Positions 28,090-37,590 of a stretch of 60,952 nt of DNA are shown piece after piece (the stretch's first letter is position 1; the number at the start of each line of letters is the position of its first letter). The stretch lies in the NCBI GenBank assembly GCA_938006335.1, contig CALLMF010000024.1, positions 1 through 60,952 of the forward strand, given 5' to 3'. The notes beneath the pieces were generated by a model. It ran no database searches. It worked only from the letters and a program-made list of their open reading frames with translations, and was not told the origin of the DNA. Position numbers and translations under genes: made by a program. The stretch comes from an uncultured Granulosicoccaceae bacterium. Lineage in GTDB: Bacteria > Pseudomonadota > Gammaproteobacteria > Granulosicoccales > Granulosicoccaceae.

Positions 28090-28968
28090 CTACAGATCAC
28101 TTAGCGTGTTGCATTTGGTCGGGTCACCACTTTCGAGCCCGACATACAGCCACTGCTGGCGCTGTGCCGAGGTGCCGTGGGTGAATTTTTCCGGACGTAT
28201 TGCAGCTCCCGCGCGCTTCATCAAGGCATCGTCGCCGATACGAGCGGCAGCGTTCATGCCCTCCTCGAGATCACCGGGCTCCAGTAGCTGGCGGTCCTTG
28301 TGTGCATGGTGTGCCCACACACCGGCATAGCAATCCGCCTGTAACTCGGTGCGTACCGACAGATCGTTGGCCTGGGCCTTCGGCAACCTCCGCTGCATGC
28401 GCTGCACTTCCATGGACACACCGAGCAGGTTCTGGACGTGATGCCCGACCTCATGGGCCAGCACGTAGGCTTGGGCAAAGTCACCGCCAGCCCCCATGCG
28501 TTGAAGCTCCCTGAAGAAGGTCAGGTCGATATACACCTGGTTATCGCCAGGGCAGTAGAAAGGCCCTGCCGCCGAGGAGGTAAATCCGCAGGCGCTGGTC
28601 ACACCGTCGCTGAACAGCACGAGTTTGGGCCGCTGATAGCGCTGACCTGCCTGTTGGAAAAGCTTGTTCCAGACGTCTTCGGTGTCGCCGAGCACCACGC
28701 TTACAAACTGTTTTTGTGCGTCGTCGCCAGCCACCTGACCGCTGCTCGCACTCGGTGCCTGGTTCCACAAGCTACCGCTTCCGCCGCTTTGAGTACCGCC
28801 ACCCATCAGCCCGGAAAGATCCACGCCGAAGAACAGGCCAAGCAGCAGGATCACGATGCCACCGATCCCACCTACTTTCATCCCCCCGCCACGGCGGGAC
28901 ATACGGCCACCACTCGCGCCACGGCGATCTTCAACGTTACTGCTTCTGCGGCCTCGTTCCAGACGCAT
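28090..28968 (-). CDS. ypfJ: YpfJ-type neutral zinc metallopeptidase
   Basis: 292 aa from ATG 28968, which has GGAGAAA 5 bases upstream; the open frame continues to 29067 but without a better start. After a basic Arg/Gly-rich cytoplasmic start there is one membrane helix (about 32-50). A Gly/Ser linker and the peptidase domain follow, with the zinc motif HEVGH at 172-176 and the third region QADCYAGVWAHHA. GPFYCPGDNQVYIDL is the family strand before the active helix. The catalytic domain is probably periplasmic. The substrate is unknown; YpfJ proteins are conserved but little studied. Confidence 0.9.
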   Translation of the reverse strand: MRLERGRRSSNVEDRRGASGGRMSRRGGGMKVGGIGGIVILLLGLFFGVDLSGLMGGGTQSGGSGSLWNQAPSASSGQVAGDDAQKQFVSVVLGDTEDVWNKLFQQAGQRYQRPKLVLFSDGVTSACGFTSSAAGPFYCPGDNQVYIDLTFFRELQRMGAGGDFAQAYVLAHEVGHHVQNLLGVSMEVQRMQRRLPKAQANDLSVRTELQADCYAGVWAHHAHKDRQLLEPGDLEEGMNAAARIGDDALMKRAGAAIRPEKFTHGTSAQRQQWLYVGLESGDPTKCNTLSDL

Positions 28969-29037
28969 GGGTTTCTCCTTTGCTCGACGGTACCGACGCG
29001 GGCGTCGTTCAACCTCCGTAGTGATAGATTGTCGCAC

Positions 29038-29811
29038 GTGCTCAGCCTGATCGACAGCCATACCCACACCGACGACGACCGGTTCTCAAATGACCGGCCA
29101 CAGGTGATGCAGAGAGCACGCGATGCCGGGGTCGTCGCCCAGGTGGTGCCTGCCATCAGTCGAGAGCTCTGGCCGCGCGTGCGCGAGACCTGCGCCGCCT
29201 TTGCCGACCTCTACCCCTGCTACGGCCTGCATCCCTGCTTTTGTGCAGAGCACAAGGACGAGCACCTGGCGGAGCTCGCCGTCTGGCTCGGTCGAGAGCA
29301 GCCGGTAGCGGTCGGCGAATGCGGCCTCGACTACTTCATCGACGCACCGGACAAACCGCGCCAGCAGCATCTTTTCTCGGCACAACTCGCACTGGCGCGC
29401 GAGTTCGACTTGCCGGTCGTGATTCACGCACGCAAGGCGGTGGAAGACGTCATTCAGCACATCCGCATCGCCGGCCACTATGAAGGCCTGGTGCACAGTT
29501 TCAACGGATCGCTGCAGCAGGCCTACCGGCTCATTGATCTTGGGTATCGCTTGAGCTTTGGCGGCGCGGTGACCTGGAGCCGCGCGACGCGGCTGCGCGA
29601 GCTGGTCAAGGCCTTGCCCCTCGATGCCATCCTGCTGGAAACCGACGCACCCGACCAGGTGGACGCCGAGCACGGCGGCCAGCGCAACGAGCCGGCTTAT
29701 CTCGCCACCGTGCTGCACGCCGTTGCCGAGCTCAGGGGTGAGTCCGTCGAGCACCTGGCAGAACGCACCACGGCAAATACGGCGACTCTGTTTCGTCTCG
29801 CTGCCCCATGA
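29038..29811 (+). CDS. TatD family metal-dependent hydrolase (YjjV-like)
   Basis: 257 aa from GTG 29038 (TTG 29029 is possible). TIM-barrel metal hydrolase with the ordered motifs of the family: DSHTHTDDDRF at the start, YGLHPCF, VGECGLDYF with the metal-bridging Glu, PVVIHARKA, VHSFNGS and LLETDAPD. The GLHPCF segment and lack of HPH resemble E. coli YjjV more than TatD itself. Family members are 3'-exonucleases or D-aminoacyl-tRNA deacylase-like enzymes; which applies is unknown. Divergent from ypfJ, convergent with plsC. Confidence 0.9.
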   Translation: MLSLIDSHTHTDDDRFSNDRPQVMQRARDAGVVAQVVPAISRELWPRVRETCAAFADLYPCYGLHPCFCAEHKDEHLAELAVWLGREQPVAVGECGLDYFIDAPDKPRQQHLFSAQLALAREFDLPVVIHARKAVEDVIQHIRIAGHYEGLVHSFNGSLQQAYRLIDLGYRLSFGGAVTWSRATRLRELVKALPLDAILLETDAPDQVDAEHGGQRNEPAYLATVLHAVAELRGESVEHLAERTTANTATLFRLAAP

Positions 29812-29841
29812 CCGCTCGGCGCCTCCAGTGCGCCGAGCGGT
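29811..29841. terminator. Bidirectional terminator-like hairpin between tatD-like gene and plsC
   Basis: A perfect 12-bp stem (ACCGCTCGGCGC and GCGCCGAGCGGT) with a 7-base loop begins on the last base of the tatD-like stop codon. It ends two bases before the plsC stop. Both genes converge on it. There is no T-run on either strand, so termination efficiency is uncertain, though the stem is very stable. Confidence 0.6.
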
Positions 29842-29842
29842 A

Positions 29843-30643
29843 TCAGGACTGCTCTGCGAATATCGAGATCTCGTGCGTGTTCTTCTCGATCCATGCGGTG
29901 GACTCGGCCAACACCTCATCCACGGTGCGACCCGCGCCAGATATGACAGGACCGATACGCACCGTGATGGTACCCGGCCACTTGATAAACCCCATTCGCG
30001 GCCAGAATTCGCCGGCATTCAAGGCAATCGGCAGTGCGTTCACGCCCAGCTCGGAAGCCACGATGGCGCCTCCGGGTCGGTACTTCGGCGGCGCACCCAC
30101 AGGGCGTCTCGTGCCTTCGGGAAAGATGATCAACCAGCGACCGTTGGCGAGTCTATCGGCGGCGGCATCCACCATCTGGCGCACGGCGCTTCGTCCGGAC
30201 TTGCGGTCGATCAGGATGAAGCGCAGGAACACCAGGCTCCATCCGAAGATGGGTATCCAGACCAGCGAGCGCTTGGCGACATACGTCGCGGGGTTGAACA
30301 GCATGGGTATGAAGTAGGTATCCCATGTGCTCTGGTGCTTGCTGAGTACCACGCAGGCCTTGTCGGGGATGTTTTCCTTCCCTTGTACGTCCCAGCCTAC
30401 ACCGCAGATAAACCGCAGCCCGTACATGTTGAGTCGAATCCACCAGTCGGCAAAGTAGTAACCCACGCGGAAGGAGATCAGCGCACCGATCAACACCGGC
30501 CCACCCATCAGCAAGGTCGCGAATATCTGCCATATCCAGTACACGGTGCTGCGCGCGATCAGCCACGCGAGCCGAGGCACGGACGCCGTTCCGTGTCGCA
30601 GGCGCACGACCTCTGCAGCACTCAGTGGTGAGTCAGGGGTCAT
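29843..30643 (-). CDS. plsC: 1-acyl-sn-glycerol-3-phosphate acyltransferase (PlsC family)
   Basis: Inner-membrane acyltransferase making phosphatidic acid from lysophosphatidic acid. 266 aa with hydrophobic helices at about 35-60 and 125-145. Catalytic motif HX4D is HQSTWD (103-108), and the glycerol-phosphate-binding motif is FPEGTR (174-179). It is the last gene of the glyQ-glyS-gmhB-plsC operon and overlaps gmhB by 11 bases. That order is conserved in many gammaproteobacteria. Confidence 0.92.
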   Translation of the reverse strand: MTPDSPLSAAEVVRLRHGTASVPRLAWLIARSTVYWIWQIFATLLMGGPVLIGALISFRVGYYFADWWIRLNMYGLRFICGVGWDVQGKENIPDKACVVLSKHQSTWDTYFIPMLFNPATYVAKRSLVWIPIFGWSLVFLRFILIDRKSGRSAVRQMVDAAADRLANGRWLIIFPEGTRRPVGAPPKYRPGGAIVASELGVNALPIALNAGEFWPRMGFIKWPGTITVRIGPVISGAGRTVDEVLAESTAWIEKNTHEISIFAEQS

Positions 30644-31178
30644 CAGAGACTAACCAGGCATCGGTCCACGCGGCAAGATCATCGAAGGCAGGTATGTGTT
30701 CAAGCCCCTTGTTGCCATCGAGTGTCTGCTGCCCCTTGCCCGTGCGCACCAGCACAGGTTGTGCGGCAACAGCCATGGCGGCCTGCATATCCCGCAAGGA
30801 GTCCCCCACCATCGTCATCTCGGTCAGATCCACACCGACCCGCTCACTCAGGGTGTACAACATTCCCGGCGCGGGCTTGCGGCAGTCACACACGTCCGAC
30901 TCGGTGTGCGGACAAAACACCACAAGATCAATGCGGCCACTGGCGGAGATCACCGCGTCGTGCATCTTTCTATGAATGGCATGCAGACCCGCAAGATCCA
31001 TCAGGCCACGCCCGATACCACTCTGATTGGTCGCAACGGCGACCACGTGTCCCGCCTTGTGCAGGCGGCTGATCGCCTCGAGGCTCCCCGGAAGCGGCTC
31101 CCAGTCTTCAGGACGCGTGATCGGCTCGCCGATGTCCGCGTTGATCACACCATCCCGATCGAGAACCACCAGGCTCAT
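30633..31178 (-). CDS. gmhB: D-glycero-beta-D-manno-heptose-1,7-bisphosphate 7-phosphatase GmhB
   Basis: HAD phosphatase in ADP-heptose synthesis for the lipopolysaccharide core. 181 aa. HAD motif I is LDRDGVIN with nucleophile Asp7 and acid/base Asp9; motif II is ATNQSG, followed by IGRG. The structural zinc site is CPHTESDVCDC, and the motif III Lys lies in RKPAPGM, with motif IV at MVGDSLRD. It overlaps glyS and plsC by 4 and 11 bases. Confidence 0.95.
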   Translation of the reverse strand: MSLVVLDRDGVINADIGEPITRPEDWEPLPGSLEAISRLHKAGHVVAVATNQSGIGRGLMDLAGLHAIHRKMHDAVISASGRIDLVVFCPHTESDVCDCRKPAPGMLYTLSERVGVDLTEMTMVGDSLRDMQAAMAVAAQPVLVRTGKGQQTLDGNKGLEHIPAFDDLAAWTDAWLVSDDP

Positions 31179-33274
31179 CGGGGTGCCAACCTCGACAGAT
31201 CTGCAACGCCATTGGCGAGCTCGGACAAGTCGCGCAGCAGGGCAAGACGATTGGCTCGCACCGCAGGCTCTTCGGCCATGACCATGACATCGTCAAAAAA
31301 GCGATCGACAGGAACAGCCAGGCCAGCTACTTCACGCATCGCAGCTGCGTAGTCTCCTGCTTGCATTGCGCTCGCCACACTCGGCTTCAACGACTCGATG
31401 GCGGCGTGCAAATCACGCTCGGCATCTTCTTTCAGCACTGATAGATCCACGCGGTCGTTGGCAGACTCACCAGCAGCGGACTTGGCCAGAAGGTTGTCAA
31501 TACGCTTGCCCGCAGCACTCAAGGAGACCGCCGCAGCCTCCTCTCCGAAGCGAGCGATGGCACGCGCACGACGACAGACGTCAAAGGGATCAAGCGCAAT
31601 GGGCTTGGCGAGTACGGCATCAACCACATCAGCGGGCAACTGCTCCTCGCTGACGAGATGCACACGCAGGCGTTCCTGCACGAAGCGGCTGATGTCCTGG
31701 GTGTCCAGTGATGCAAGTGTGACACCGGCACCTGCATAGACCTTGGCAGTCTCTTGTATCAGCGCATCGAGATCCAGACTCAACTGCCCTTCCACCGCGA
31801 TCCGAATCACTGCAATCGCCGCACGACGCAAGGCAAAGGGATCCTTGGCGCCCGTAGGCTTGCGCCCGATTCCAAAAATTCCCACCAGCGTATCCAGCCT
31901 GTCGGCAAGGGCGACAGTGGTTGCGACCGGATTGCGCGGCAATGCAGCTCCGGCCTTCTTTGGCCAGTAATGCTCCTCTACCGCCGCCGCCACATCGGCC
32001 GCGACCCCGTCACGCAAGGCGTAGTAGCGCCCCGCAATACCTTGCATCTTGGCGAGCTCCTTGACGATCTCGGATCCGAGATCGCACTTGGCGAGACTCG
32101 CCGCCTGCTTCGCGGCCGCCGTATCAGCACCGACAACCGGGGCGATCACCGCGCACAACCGCTGCATGCGAGCGACCTTGTCGCCCACGCTACCCAATGT
32201 TTCCTCGAACAGGACCCGTGACAGATCCGGCAGACGGTCGGAAAGCGCGACGTGCGCATCCTGCTTCCAGAAGAACATCGTGTCGTCGAAACGCGGTCGG
32301 ATGACGCGCTCATTGCCATCGATGACCACCGCGCTATCAGCGGACTCGAGGTTTGCCACGGTCACAAAGCCCGGCATGAGTTCACCGGACTTGTCCAGCA
32401 AGGCAAAGTAGCGCTGATTTTCCTGCATGGTCTGTATCAGTGCCTCCTTGGGAATCCCGAGAAAGCGTTCCTCGAAACGCCCGGCGAGCGCGACGGGCCA
32501 CTCCACCAGCGACGTGACTTCATCGACCAGCTCATCGTCGGTCACCGGGCTCCCGCCAGCGGCGAGTGCCGCCTTGGCAACCGCGTCGACGATGCAGGCT
32601 CGACGCTCGGCGACATCGGCGAGCACTCGTGCGGTGCGCAGTACGTCCGGGTAGTCACTTGCCGTGCCGACAGCGTGAGGCCCCGGCGAATGGACGCGAT
32701 GTCCGTGGGTATCACGCCCGGCCGTGAGCCCGAGCGCTTCAAGCTCGACGACCCGACTGCCGTGCAAGGCCAACAGCCAGACAACCGGGCGCAGAAACTC
32801 GTGCGCCTCACCGCCCCATCGCATGCGTCGAGGCATGGGCAGTGTGTCCAAGGTGTCCGTGAAAGCATCAGTGAGCACCTGATCCAGCGATCGTCCCGGT
32901 TGCACCAGATTGACCGCAACCCAGGCTCCCTTGGGGGTCTCTATCGTGATCAGCTGATCGACACTGGCTCCGGCCGACGACAGGAAACCCGCCAGGGCCT
33001 TGCTTGGCGTACCGCCGACCTGCCCGTCCTGCCACGCTGCCTTGACCGCCGGTCCACGCCGCTCCACGATCGCGTCCGGTTGCTGCTCACCCACCTCGGA
33101 CCAGAGCACCGCAAGGCGGCGCGGCGTGGAATACGTCGCGGGCCTTGCGGATTCTTCCACGAGGCTCGCGGCCACCAGCGCCGCGTGCAGCCCGTCAGCC
33201 AGCGCCTGCGCCATCGGCACGCAGGACGCCGCCGGCAGTTCCTCACATCCGAGCTCGATCAATAACTCAGCCAT
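31175..33274 (-). CDS. glyS: Glycyl-tRNA synthetase beta subunit GlyS
   Basis: tRNA-binding subunit of the heterotetrameric bacterial glycyl-tRNA synthetase. From ATG 33274 it is 699 aa and starts [15 protein letters not shown], the exact family opening; an ORF extension upstream overlaps glyQ. It contains GRDTHGHR, the [10 protein letters not shown] segment, and the HD-like motif FSIR-equivalent region [13 protein letters not shown]. The C-terminal anticodon-binding domain ends in [19 protein letters not shown]. It overlaps glyQ by 8 bases and gmhB by 4. Confidence 0.96.
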   Translation of the reverse strand: MAELLIELGCEELPAASCVPMAQALADGLHAALVAASLVEESARPATYSTPRRLAVLWSEVGEQQPDAIVERRGPAVKAAWQDGQVGGTPSKALAGFLSSAGASVDQLITIETPKGAWVAVNLVQPGRSLDQVLTDAFTDTLDTLPMPRRMRWGGEAHEFLRPVVWLLALHGSRVVELEALGLTAGRDTHGHRVHSPGPHAVGTASDYPDVLRTARVLADVAERRACIVDAVAKAALAAGGSPVTDDELVDEVTSLVEWPVALAGRFEERFLGIPKEALIQTMQENQRYFALLDKSGELMPGFVTVANLESADSAVVIDGNERVIRPRFDDTMFFWKQDAHVALSDRLPDLSRVLFEETLGSVGDKVARMQRLCAVIAPVVGADTAAAKQAASLAKCDLGSEIVKELAKMQGIAGRYYALRDGVAADVAAAVEEHYWPKKAGAALPRNPVATTVALADRLDTLVGIFGIGRKPTGAKDPFALRRAAIAVIRIAVEGQLSLDLDALIQETAKVYAGAGVTLASLDTQDISRFVQERLRVHLVSEEQLPADVVDAVLAKPIALDPFDVCRRARAIARFGEEAAAVSLSAAGKRIDNLLAKSAAGESANDRVDLSVLKEDAERDLHAAIESLKPSVASAMQAGDYAAAMREVAGLAVPVDRFFDDVMVMAEEPAVRANRLALLRDLSELANGVADLSRLAPR

Positions 33275-34202
33275 GAGCCCGCTCCTCGGCTGCGGCCAGC
33301 AGGGGGTAGCCAAGCTGTTCACGGCGCTCGGACCAGGCCTGCGCAACCGCGCGAGAAAGCGTCCTGACTCGAAGGATGTAGCGTTGCCGCTCGGTCACCG
33401 AAATCGCGTGTCTTGCATCCAGCAGATTAAAGGTATGCGAGGCACGCAGCACCTGCTCGTAAGCCGGCATCGGCAGGCCTTTCTCGCACAGGGACGTGCA
33501 GTCTCGCTCACACTGATCAAAGGTGGCGGACAAGGCCTGCACATCCGCGTGCTCGAAGTTGTAGGCCGATTGCTCCACTTCGTTCTGGTGAAAGACATCA
33601 CCGTAGGACACGGTGCCACCGGCACTGCGCCCCCACACCAGGTCATAGACACTCTCCACGTTCTGTACATACATGGCGAGGCGCTCAAGTCCGTAGGCGA
33701 GTTCCCCGAGGACCGGCTTGCACGGCAGACCTCCACACTGCTGGAAGTAGGTGTACTGCGTGACCTCCATGCCGTTCAGCCAGACTTCCCAGCCGAGCCC
33801 CCAGGCACCGAGCGTTGGCGATTCCCAATTGTCTTCGACGAAGCGTACGTCGTGAATGGACAGGTCAAAACCCAGCGCTTCCAGTGACCCGAGATACAGA
33901 TCCTGCATGGCGGGGGGAGACGGCTTCATGGCTACCTGAAACTGGTAGTAATGCTGAAGGCGGTTGGGGTTATCGCCATAGCGTCCGTCAGTGGGCCTGC
34001 GCGAGGACTGCACGTGGCAGGCGTTCCATGGCTCGGGGCCAATGGCGCGCAAGAACGTGGAACTATGAAAGGTCCCCGCGCCCATCTCCATGTCATAGGA
34101 CTGTTGAGCAATGCAGCCTCGTTGTGTCCAGTAGTCTTCGAGAACGCGGATCATTCCCTGGAACGTACCGACATCGTGCTGTGCAGCAATCGCCGCCGCC
34201 AT
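33267..34202 (-). CDS. glyQ: Glycyl-tRNA synthetase alpha subunit GlyQ
   Basis: Catalytic class II subunit. I start at ATG 34202 (311 aa), since [13 protein letters not shown] follows shortly as in other GlyQ; the frame is open to 34280 without conserved sequence. Class II motifs: [20 protein letters not shown], then [21 protein letters not shown], and the glycine pocket TYFQQCGG and YGLERLAMY. The loop [17 protein letters not shown] differs from E. coli (GCTIVQPLDMEVGAGTS), but the DME-GAGT core is kept. First gene of the operon. Confidence 0.96.
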   Translation of the reverse strand: MAAAIAAQHDVGTFQGMIRVLEDYWTQRGCIAQQSYDMEMGAGTFHSSTFLRAIGPEPWNACHVQSSRRPTDGRYGDNPNRLQHYYQFQVAMKPSPPAMQDLYLGSLEALGFDLSIHDVRFVEDNWESPTLGAWGLGWEVWLNGMEVTQYTYFQQCGGLPCKPVLGELAYGLERLAMYVQNVESVYDLVWGRSAGGTVSYGDVFHQNEVEQSAYNFEHADVQALSATFDQCERDCTSLCEKGLPMPAYEQVLRASHTFNLLDARHAISVTERQRYILRVRTLSRAVAQAWSERREQLGYPLLAAAEERAHG

Positions 34203-34266
34203 GGCGAACTGTCCTTCTTGAGAGGTGGCTGCGCAGTGTACCGAAGCGCCGGCGACAACGAAGCCC

Positions 34267-34902
34267 ATGCCATTGAACATCTTCGCCTTCAGCGACCCTC
34301 ATGCCAATCGCGACGCGATGCAACGCGTTCTGGAGCAGGCAGAAAACGCCGATATCGTGGTGGGCGCCGGAGATTTCGCTGATCGTGGGGAGGGTACCGA
34401 GGTCACTCTGCGCATACTCGAGTCACTGACCTGCCCCATCGTGCTGGTCAGCGGTAATCACGACAGACTCGGCGCACTGCGCGACGCGACCGATGCTCAC
34501 GCCAACATGCACCTGCTCCATGGAACCTGCGTGAACCTCGCAGGGCTCGAGTTTCTCGGCATTGGCTCAGCGATTGCCTCCGCAGAACCTTCAGCCAACA
34601 GCGAATGGCTGCATGAGGAGGATGCGCGCCAGCTCCTGGACGAGCACCCCGCAGCCTCAGTGCTGGTCAGCCACACCCCTCCGGCAGGCATCGCCGACAT
34701 CCACCCCGACGGCACATCCGGAGGTAGTCGAGCCATCCGACACACCATCGAGCGCCTGCAGCCGAGACTCTGTCTGTGCGGGCACGTCCACCATGCCCAT
34801 GGTGTTCAACAACGACTGGGATCGACGCTGGTCCACAACCTCGGCCCGTCGGGCCACATGCACAGGATCGACATCACGGGGCGTGGTCAAGAATCCACAT
34901 GA
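34267..34902 (+). CDS. Calcineurin-like metallophosphoesterase
   Basis: 211 aa from ATG 34267. The dinuclear metal motifs are all present in order: FSDPHAN (Asp/His), [20 protein letters not shown] and GHVHHAHG. No signal peptide is visible, so it should be cytoplasmic. The substrate is unknown; similar small proteins act on phosphodiesters. It is divergent from glyQ with 64 bases between the starts. Confidence 0.85.
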   Translation: MPLNIFAFSDPHANRDAMQRVLEQAENADIVVGAGDFADRGEGTEVTLRILESLTCPIVLVSGNHDRLGALRDATDAHANMHLLHGTCVNLAGLEFLGIGSAIASAEPSANSEWLHEEDARQLLDEHPAASVLVSHTPPAGIADIHPDGTSGGSRAIRHTIERLQPRLCLCGHVHHAHGVQQRLGSTLVHNLGPSGHMHRIDITGRGQEST

Positions 34903-34921
34903 CAACAAACGCACCATAATC

Positions 34922-34947
34922 GTGCAATATTGCACCAATTTAATGCA
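34922..34947. promoter_or_regulatory. Candidate NtrC binding site upstream of ntrB
   Basis: TGCACCAATTTAATGCA (34931-34947) matches the dyad TGCACC-N5-GGTGCA bound by NtrC except for two G-to-A changes. It overlaps a perfect 14-base palindrome GTGCAATATTGCAC (34922-34935). The site lies 132 bases before the ntrB ATG, a normal distance for autoregulation of ntrBC. Read by eye, without a matrix score. Confidence 0.5.
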
Positions 34948-35006
34948 TCATTATCAGGCATACGTAGATGCGGCGACAGTCAAGATAAACGTAGACTATT
35001 GATTTA

Positions 35007-35069
35007 TATAATTTTTATTCCAACCCTGGCTGCTGAATCTGCACGCGACAGCACGGAGCAATCCTTGCA
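35007..35069 (+). promoter_or_regulatory. Candidate promoters of ntrBC (TATAAT and GG-N10-GC)
   Basis: A perfect TATAAT at 35007-35012 in an AT-rich stretch has only a poor -35. Further on, CGGAGCAATCCTTGCA (35054-35069) has the sigma-54 spacing (GG, ten bases, GC) and the TTGCA half of the consensus. A start from it would fall at about 35080, on the annotated ATG, which would require a downstream start such as ATG 35085. The TATAAT is the more likely basal promoter. Confidence 0.35.
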
Positions 35070-35078
35070 CCCCTCACA

Positions 35079-36155
35079 ATGCTCATGCCAACGTCAGCCA
35101 AGAACACCGACGACCACATGCTGGACGCACTCGCCACGGGCGTGGTGTGTCTGGACGACCGCCTGTGCGTGCGCTATGCCAACACCTCGGCTGAACAGGT
35201 GTTCGGCCTCAGCGTACGCAAGACCCTGGGCCACCGGCTGACGCGACTGGTCTCGCTGCCGGATCAGCTGTTCAAGCGACTGCTGGAAGCGCTCGAAACC
35301 GGTCAGCCCTATACCGATAGGGAAGTGGTACTCGTCTCCACAACGGGCGAGGCAAACACGGTCGATTGTTCCATTTCTCCTTTTGTGATCGAGCGTCAAC
35401 AACCGGGTCTGATGCTCGAAATCGTGGCCGTGGACCGATCGCTGCGTATAGCGCGTGACGAAGCCATGGTCGCTCAACAAGGCCATGCCCAAACGTTGTT
35501 ACAAGGGCTGGCGCACGAGATCAAGAATCCTCTCGGCGGGTTGCGAGGCGCCGCGCAGTTGCTGCAACGCCAACTCGACGAGCCGGAATTGACCGAGTAC
35601 ACATCCATCATCATTCGCGAGGCGGACCGACTGCAGGGTCTGCTGGACCGTATGCTGGGTCCTGCCAGCCTGCCTTTGCGGCAACGCGTCAATGTGCACG
35701 AGGTGCTGCAGCACGTGCGCCGTATAGCGCTACCCGGAGGCAACAACGGCGTCGCCATCAAAGCCGACTACGACCCCAGCATCCCTGAATTCATCAACGA
35801 CCGCGATCGGCTTGTGCAGGTGTTTCTCAACATCGTTGGCAATGCGGTCAACGCGCTCCAGGACAAGGGCACCATCGTATTTCGGACGCGGGTATTGCCG
35901 CGATACACCGTTGCAGGTCGCAATCACCGGCTGGTGATTGCTGCCTCGATCACCGACGACGGGCCCGGCGTGCCCGATGAACTTATCGATCAGATTTTCT
36001 ATCCCATGGTCACGGGTACCGACAAGGGTACCGGACTGGGTTTGTCGATCGCGCAATCGATCATGAACCAGCTCGGTGGCCTTATCGAAGTCGACAGTAG
36101 CCCCGGCAACACCGCATTTACCGTCTTGATACCACTGGAAACAGCTGATGGGTGA
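35079..36155 (+). CDS. ntrB: Nitrogen regulation sensor histidine kinase NtrB (GlnL)
   Basis: Soluble kinase/phosphatase that sets NtrC phosphorylation in response to PII protein. 358 aa: PAS domain (about 12-110), HisKA with phospho-acceptor His146 in GLAHEIKNPLGGLRGAAQLL, and an HATPase domain with N box NIVGNAVNAL, DDGPGVP, then FYPMVTGTDKGTGLGLSIAQ. No membrane segments. ATG 35085 or 35118 are alternative starts. It overlaps ntrC by 8 bases. The pair is not next to a glnA-type glutamine synthetase, but a GSII gene lies 6 kb downstream. Confidence 0.95.
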   Translation: MLMPTSAKNTDDHMLDALATGVVCLDDRLCVRYANTSAEQVFGLSVRKTLGHRLTRLVSLPDQLFKRLLEALETGQPYTDREVVLVSTTGEANTVDCSISPFVIERQQPGLMLEIVAVDRSLRIARDEAMVAQQGHAQTLLQGLAHEIKNPLGGLRGAAQLLQRQLDEPELTEYTSIIIREADRLQGLLDRMLGPASLPLRQRVNVHEVLQHVRRIALPGGNNGVAIKADYDPSIPEFINDRDRLVQVFLNIVGNAVNALQDKGTIVFRTRVLPRYTVAGRNHRLVIAASITDDGPGVPDELIDQIFYPMVTGTDKGTGLGLSIAQSIMNQLGGLIEVDSSPGNTAFTVLIPLETADG

Positions 36156-37575
36156 CGAACAAGTTTGGGTGATTGACGACGATCAGTCGATCCGGTGGGT
36201 GTTGGAAAAGACATTCAAGCAAGCCGGGATGCAGGTTCACACGTTCGAGAGTGCCGATGAAGCGCTTGATCTGCTTGCAGGGAACGCCATTGCACCGGAT
36301 GCCATCATCAGCGACATTCGGATGCCGGGCTCGGATGGCTTGTCGCTGCTCAAGCGCATAAAGAACTCTCACCCGGACACACCCGTGCTCATCATGACGG
36401 CGTTCTCGGACCTCGACAGCACGGTAACGGCGTTCGAATCCGGCGCGTTCGAATATATCCCCAAGCCTTTCGACGTCGACGAAGTCATCGCACAAACCCG
36501 CCGAGCGTGTGCCGCCCAGCGCGAGCAACGCGCGCTCGATTCCGGCAAGCAAGCTCCGCGCGTATCGCGACAACCCGCGGCGCCACAGTTGGAAGGCTCC
36601 GAGTTGATCGGCGATGCACCTGCGATGCAGACCGTGTTCACGGCAATCGGGCGGCTCTCGCGCTCCAAGATGACGGTATTAATCTGTGGCGAATCCGGGA
36701 GCGGCAAGGAACTGATCGCCCGCGCCCTGCACCGCCACAGCCCCCGTTGCTCGCGGCCTTTCGTCGCCTTGAACATGGCGGCTATCCCGCATGATCTGAT
36801 GGAGTCCGAACTCTTTGGCCATGAGAAAGGATCGTTTACCGGCGCTCAGTCCACTCGCATCGGTCGATTCGAGCAAAGCGATGGCGGCACGTTGTTCCTT
36901 GATGAGATCGGTGACATGCCCGCCAATCTGCAGACGCGTCTGTTACGCGTTCTGGCCGACGGGCAGTTCTACCGGGTAGGTGGGCACCAACCGATCAAGG
37001 TGGACGTACGCATCATTGCGGCGACACATCAGGATCTCGAAGCGCAGGTCGAGGAACGTCGTTTTCGCGAGGACCTGTACCACCGCCTCAACGTGATCAG
37101 AGTCGATGCTCCGGCCTTGCGTGAACGACGCGAGGACATTCCCGTTCTGCTCCGACACTTTCTTGATCAGGCCGCTGCCGAGCTGGGAGAGGAGACCAAG
37201 GTGATGACTCCGGAGTTCGAAGCTCACGTGTCAGCACTTCCCTGGCCCGGCAACGTAAGACAATTGAAAAATACCGCTCACTGGCTCACGGTCATGGCAG
37301 CCGCCAAGGAGCTCAGCCTCGATGACCTTCCGCGCACCGAGCGTGCGCGCAACACCCGCAATAGCGATTGGGAGTCCGCCTTGCGCCAGTGGGCCGTGCG
37401 CTCGCTGGAAGACGGCAAGACGGACATCCTGGGTACCGCGATTCCTGCGATGGAGCGCATCCTGATCCGGTGCGCGCTCAACAAGACCCAGGACCGACGT
37501 CAGGAGGCAGCAAAGCTGCTCGGTTGGGGACGAAATACGCTGACCCGCAAAATCAAGGAACTGGGGTTGGAGTAA
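36148..37575 (+). CDS. ntrC: Nitrogen regulation response regulator NtrC (GlnG)
   Basis: Sigma-54-dependent activator. 475 aa: receiver domain with phospho-acceptor Asp56 (ISDIRMP) and Lys in YIPKPFD; AAA+ domain with Walker A GESGSGKE (181-188), Walker [10 protein letters not shown] and arginine fingers in FREDLYHRL; Fis-type helix-turn-helix at the end ([23 protein letters not shown]). The sigma-54 contact loop reads GSFTGA (228-233) where E. coli NtrC has GAFTGA, a conservative Ala to Ser change. All catalytic residues are present, so it should be active. Confidence 0.96.
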   Translation: MGDEQVWVIDDDQSIRWVLEKTFKQAGMQVHTFESADEALDLLAGNAIAPDAIISDIRMPGSDGLSLLKRIKNSHPDTPVLIMTAFSDLDSTVTAFESGAFEYIPKPFDVDEVIAQTRRACAAQREQRALDSGKQAPRVSRQPAAPQLEGSELIGDAPAMQTVFTAIGRLSRSKMTVLICGESGSGKELIARALHRHSPRCSRPFVALNMAAIPHDLMESELFGHEKGSFTGAQSTRIGRFEQSDGGTLFLDEIGDMPANLQTRLLRVLADGQFYRVGGHQPIKVDVRIIAATHQDLEAQVEERRFREDLYHRLNVIRVDAPALRERREDIPVLLRHFLDQAAAELGEETKVMTPEFEAHVSALPWPGNVRQLKNTAHWLTVMAAAKELSLDDLPRTERARNTRNSDWESALRQWAVRSLEDGKTDILGTAIPAMERILIRCALNKTQDRRQEAAKLLGWGRNTLTRKIKELGLE

Positions 37576-37590
37576 GGACTCCCGCCCTGA

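Noticed and set aside
35028..35044. TGGCTGCTGAATCTGCA as a sigma-54 promoter of ntrB
   Set aside because: The GG and GC are separated by 11 bases, not 10; the element at 35054-35069 has the correct spacing.
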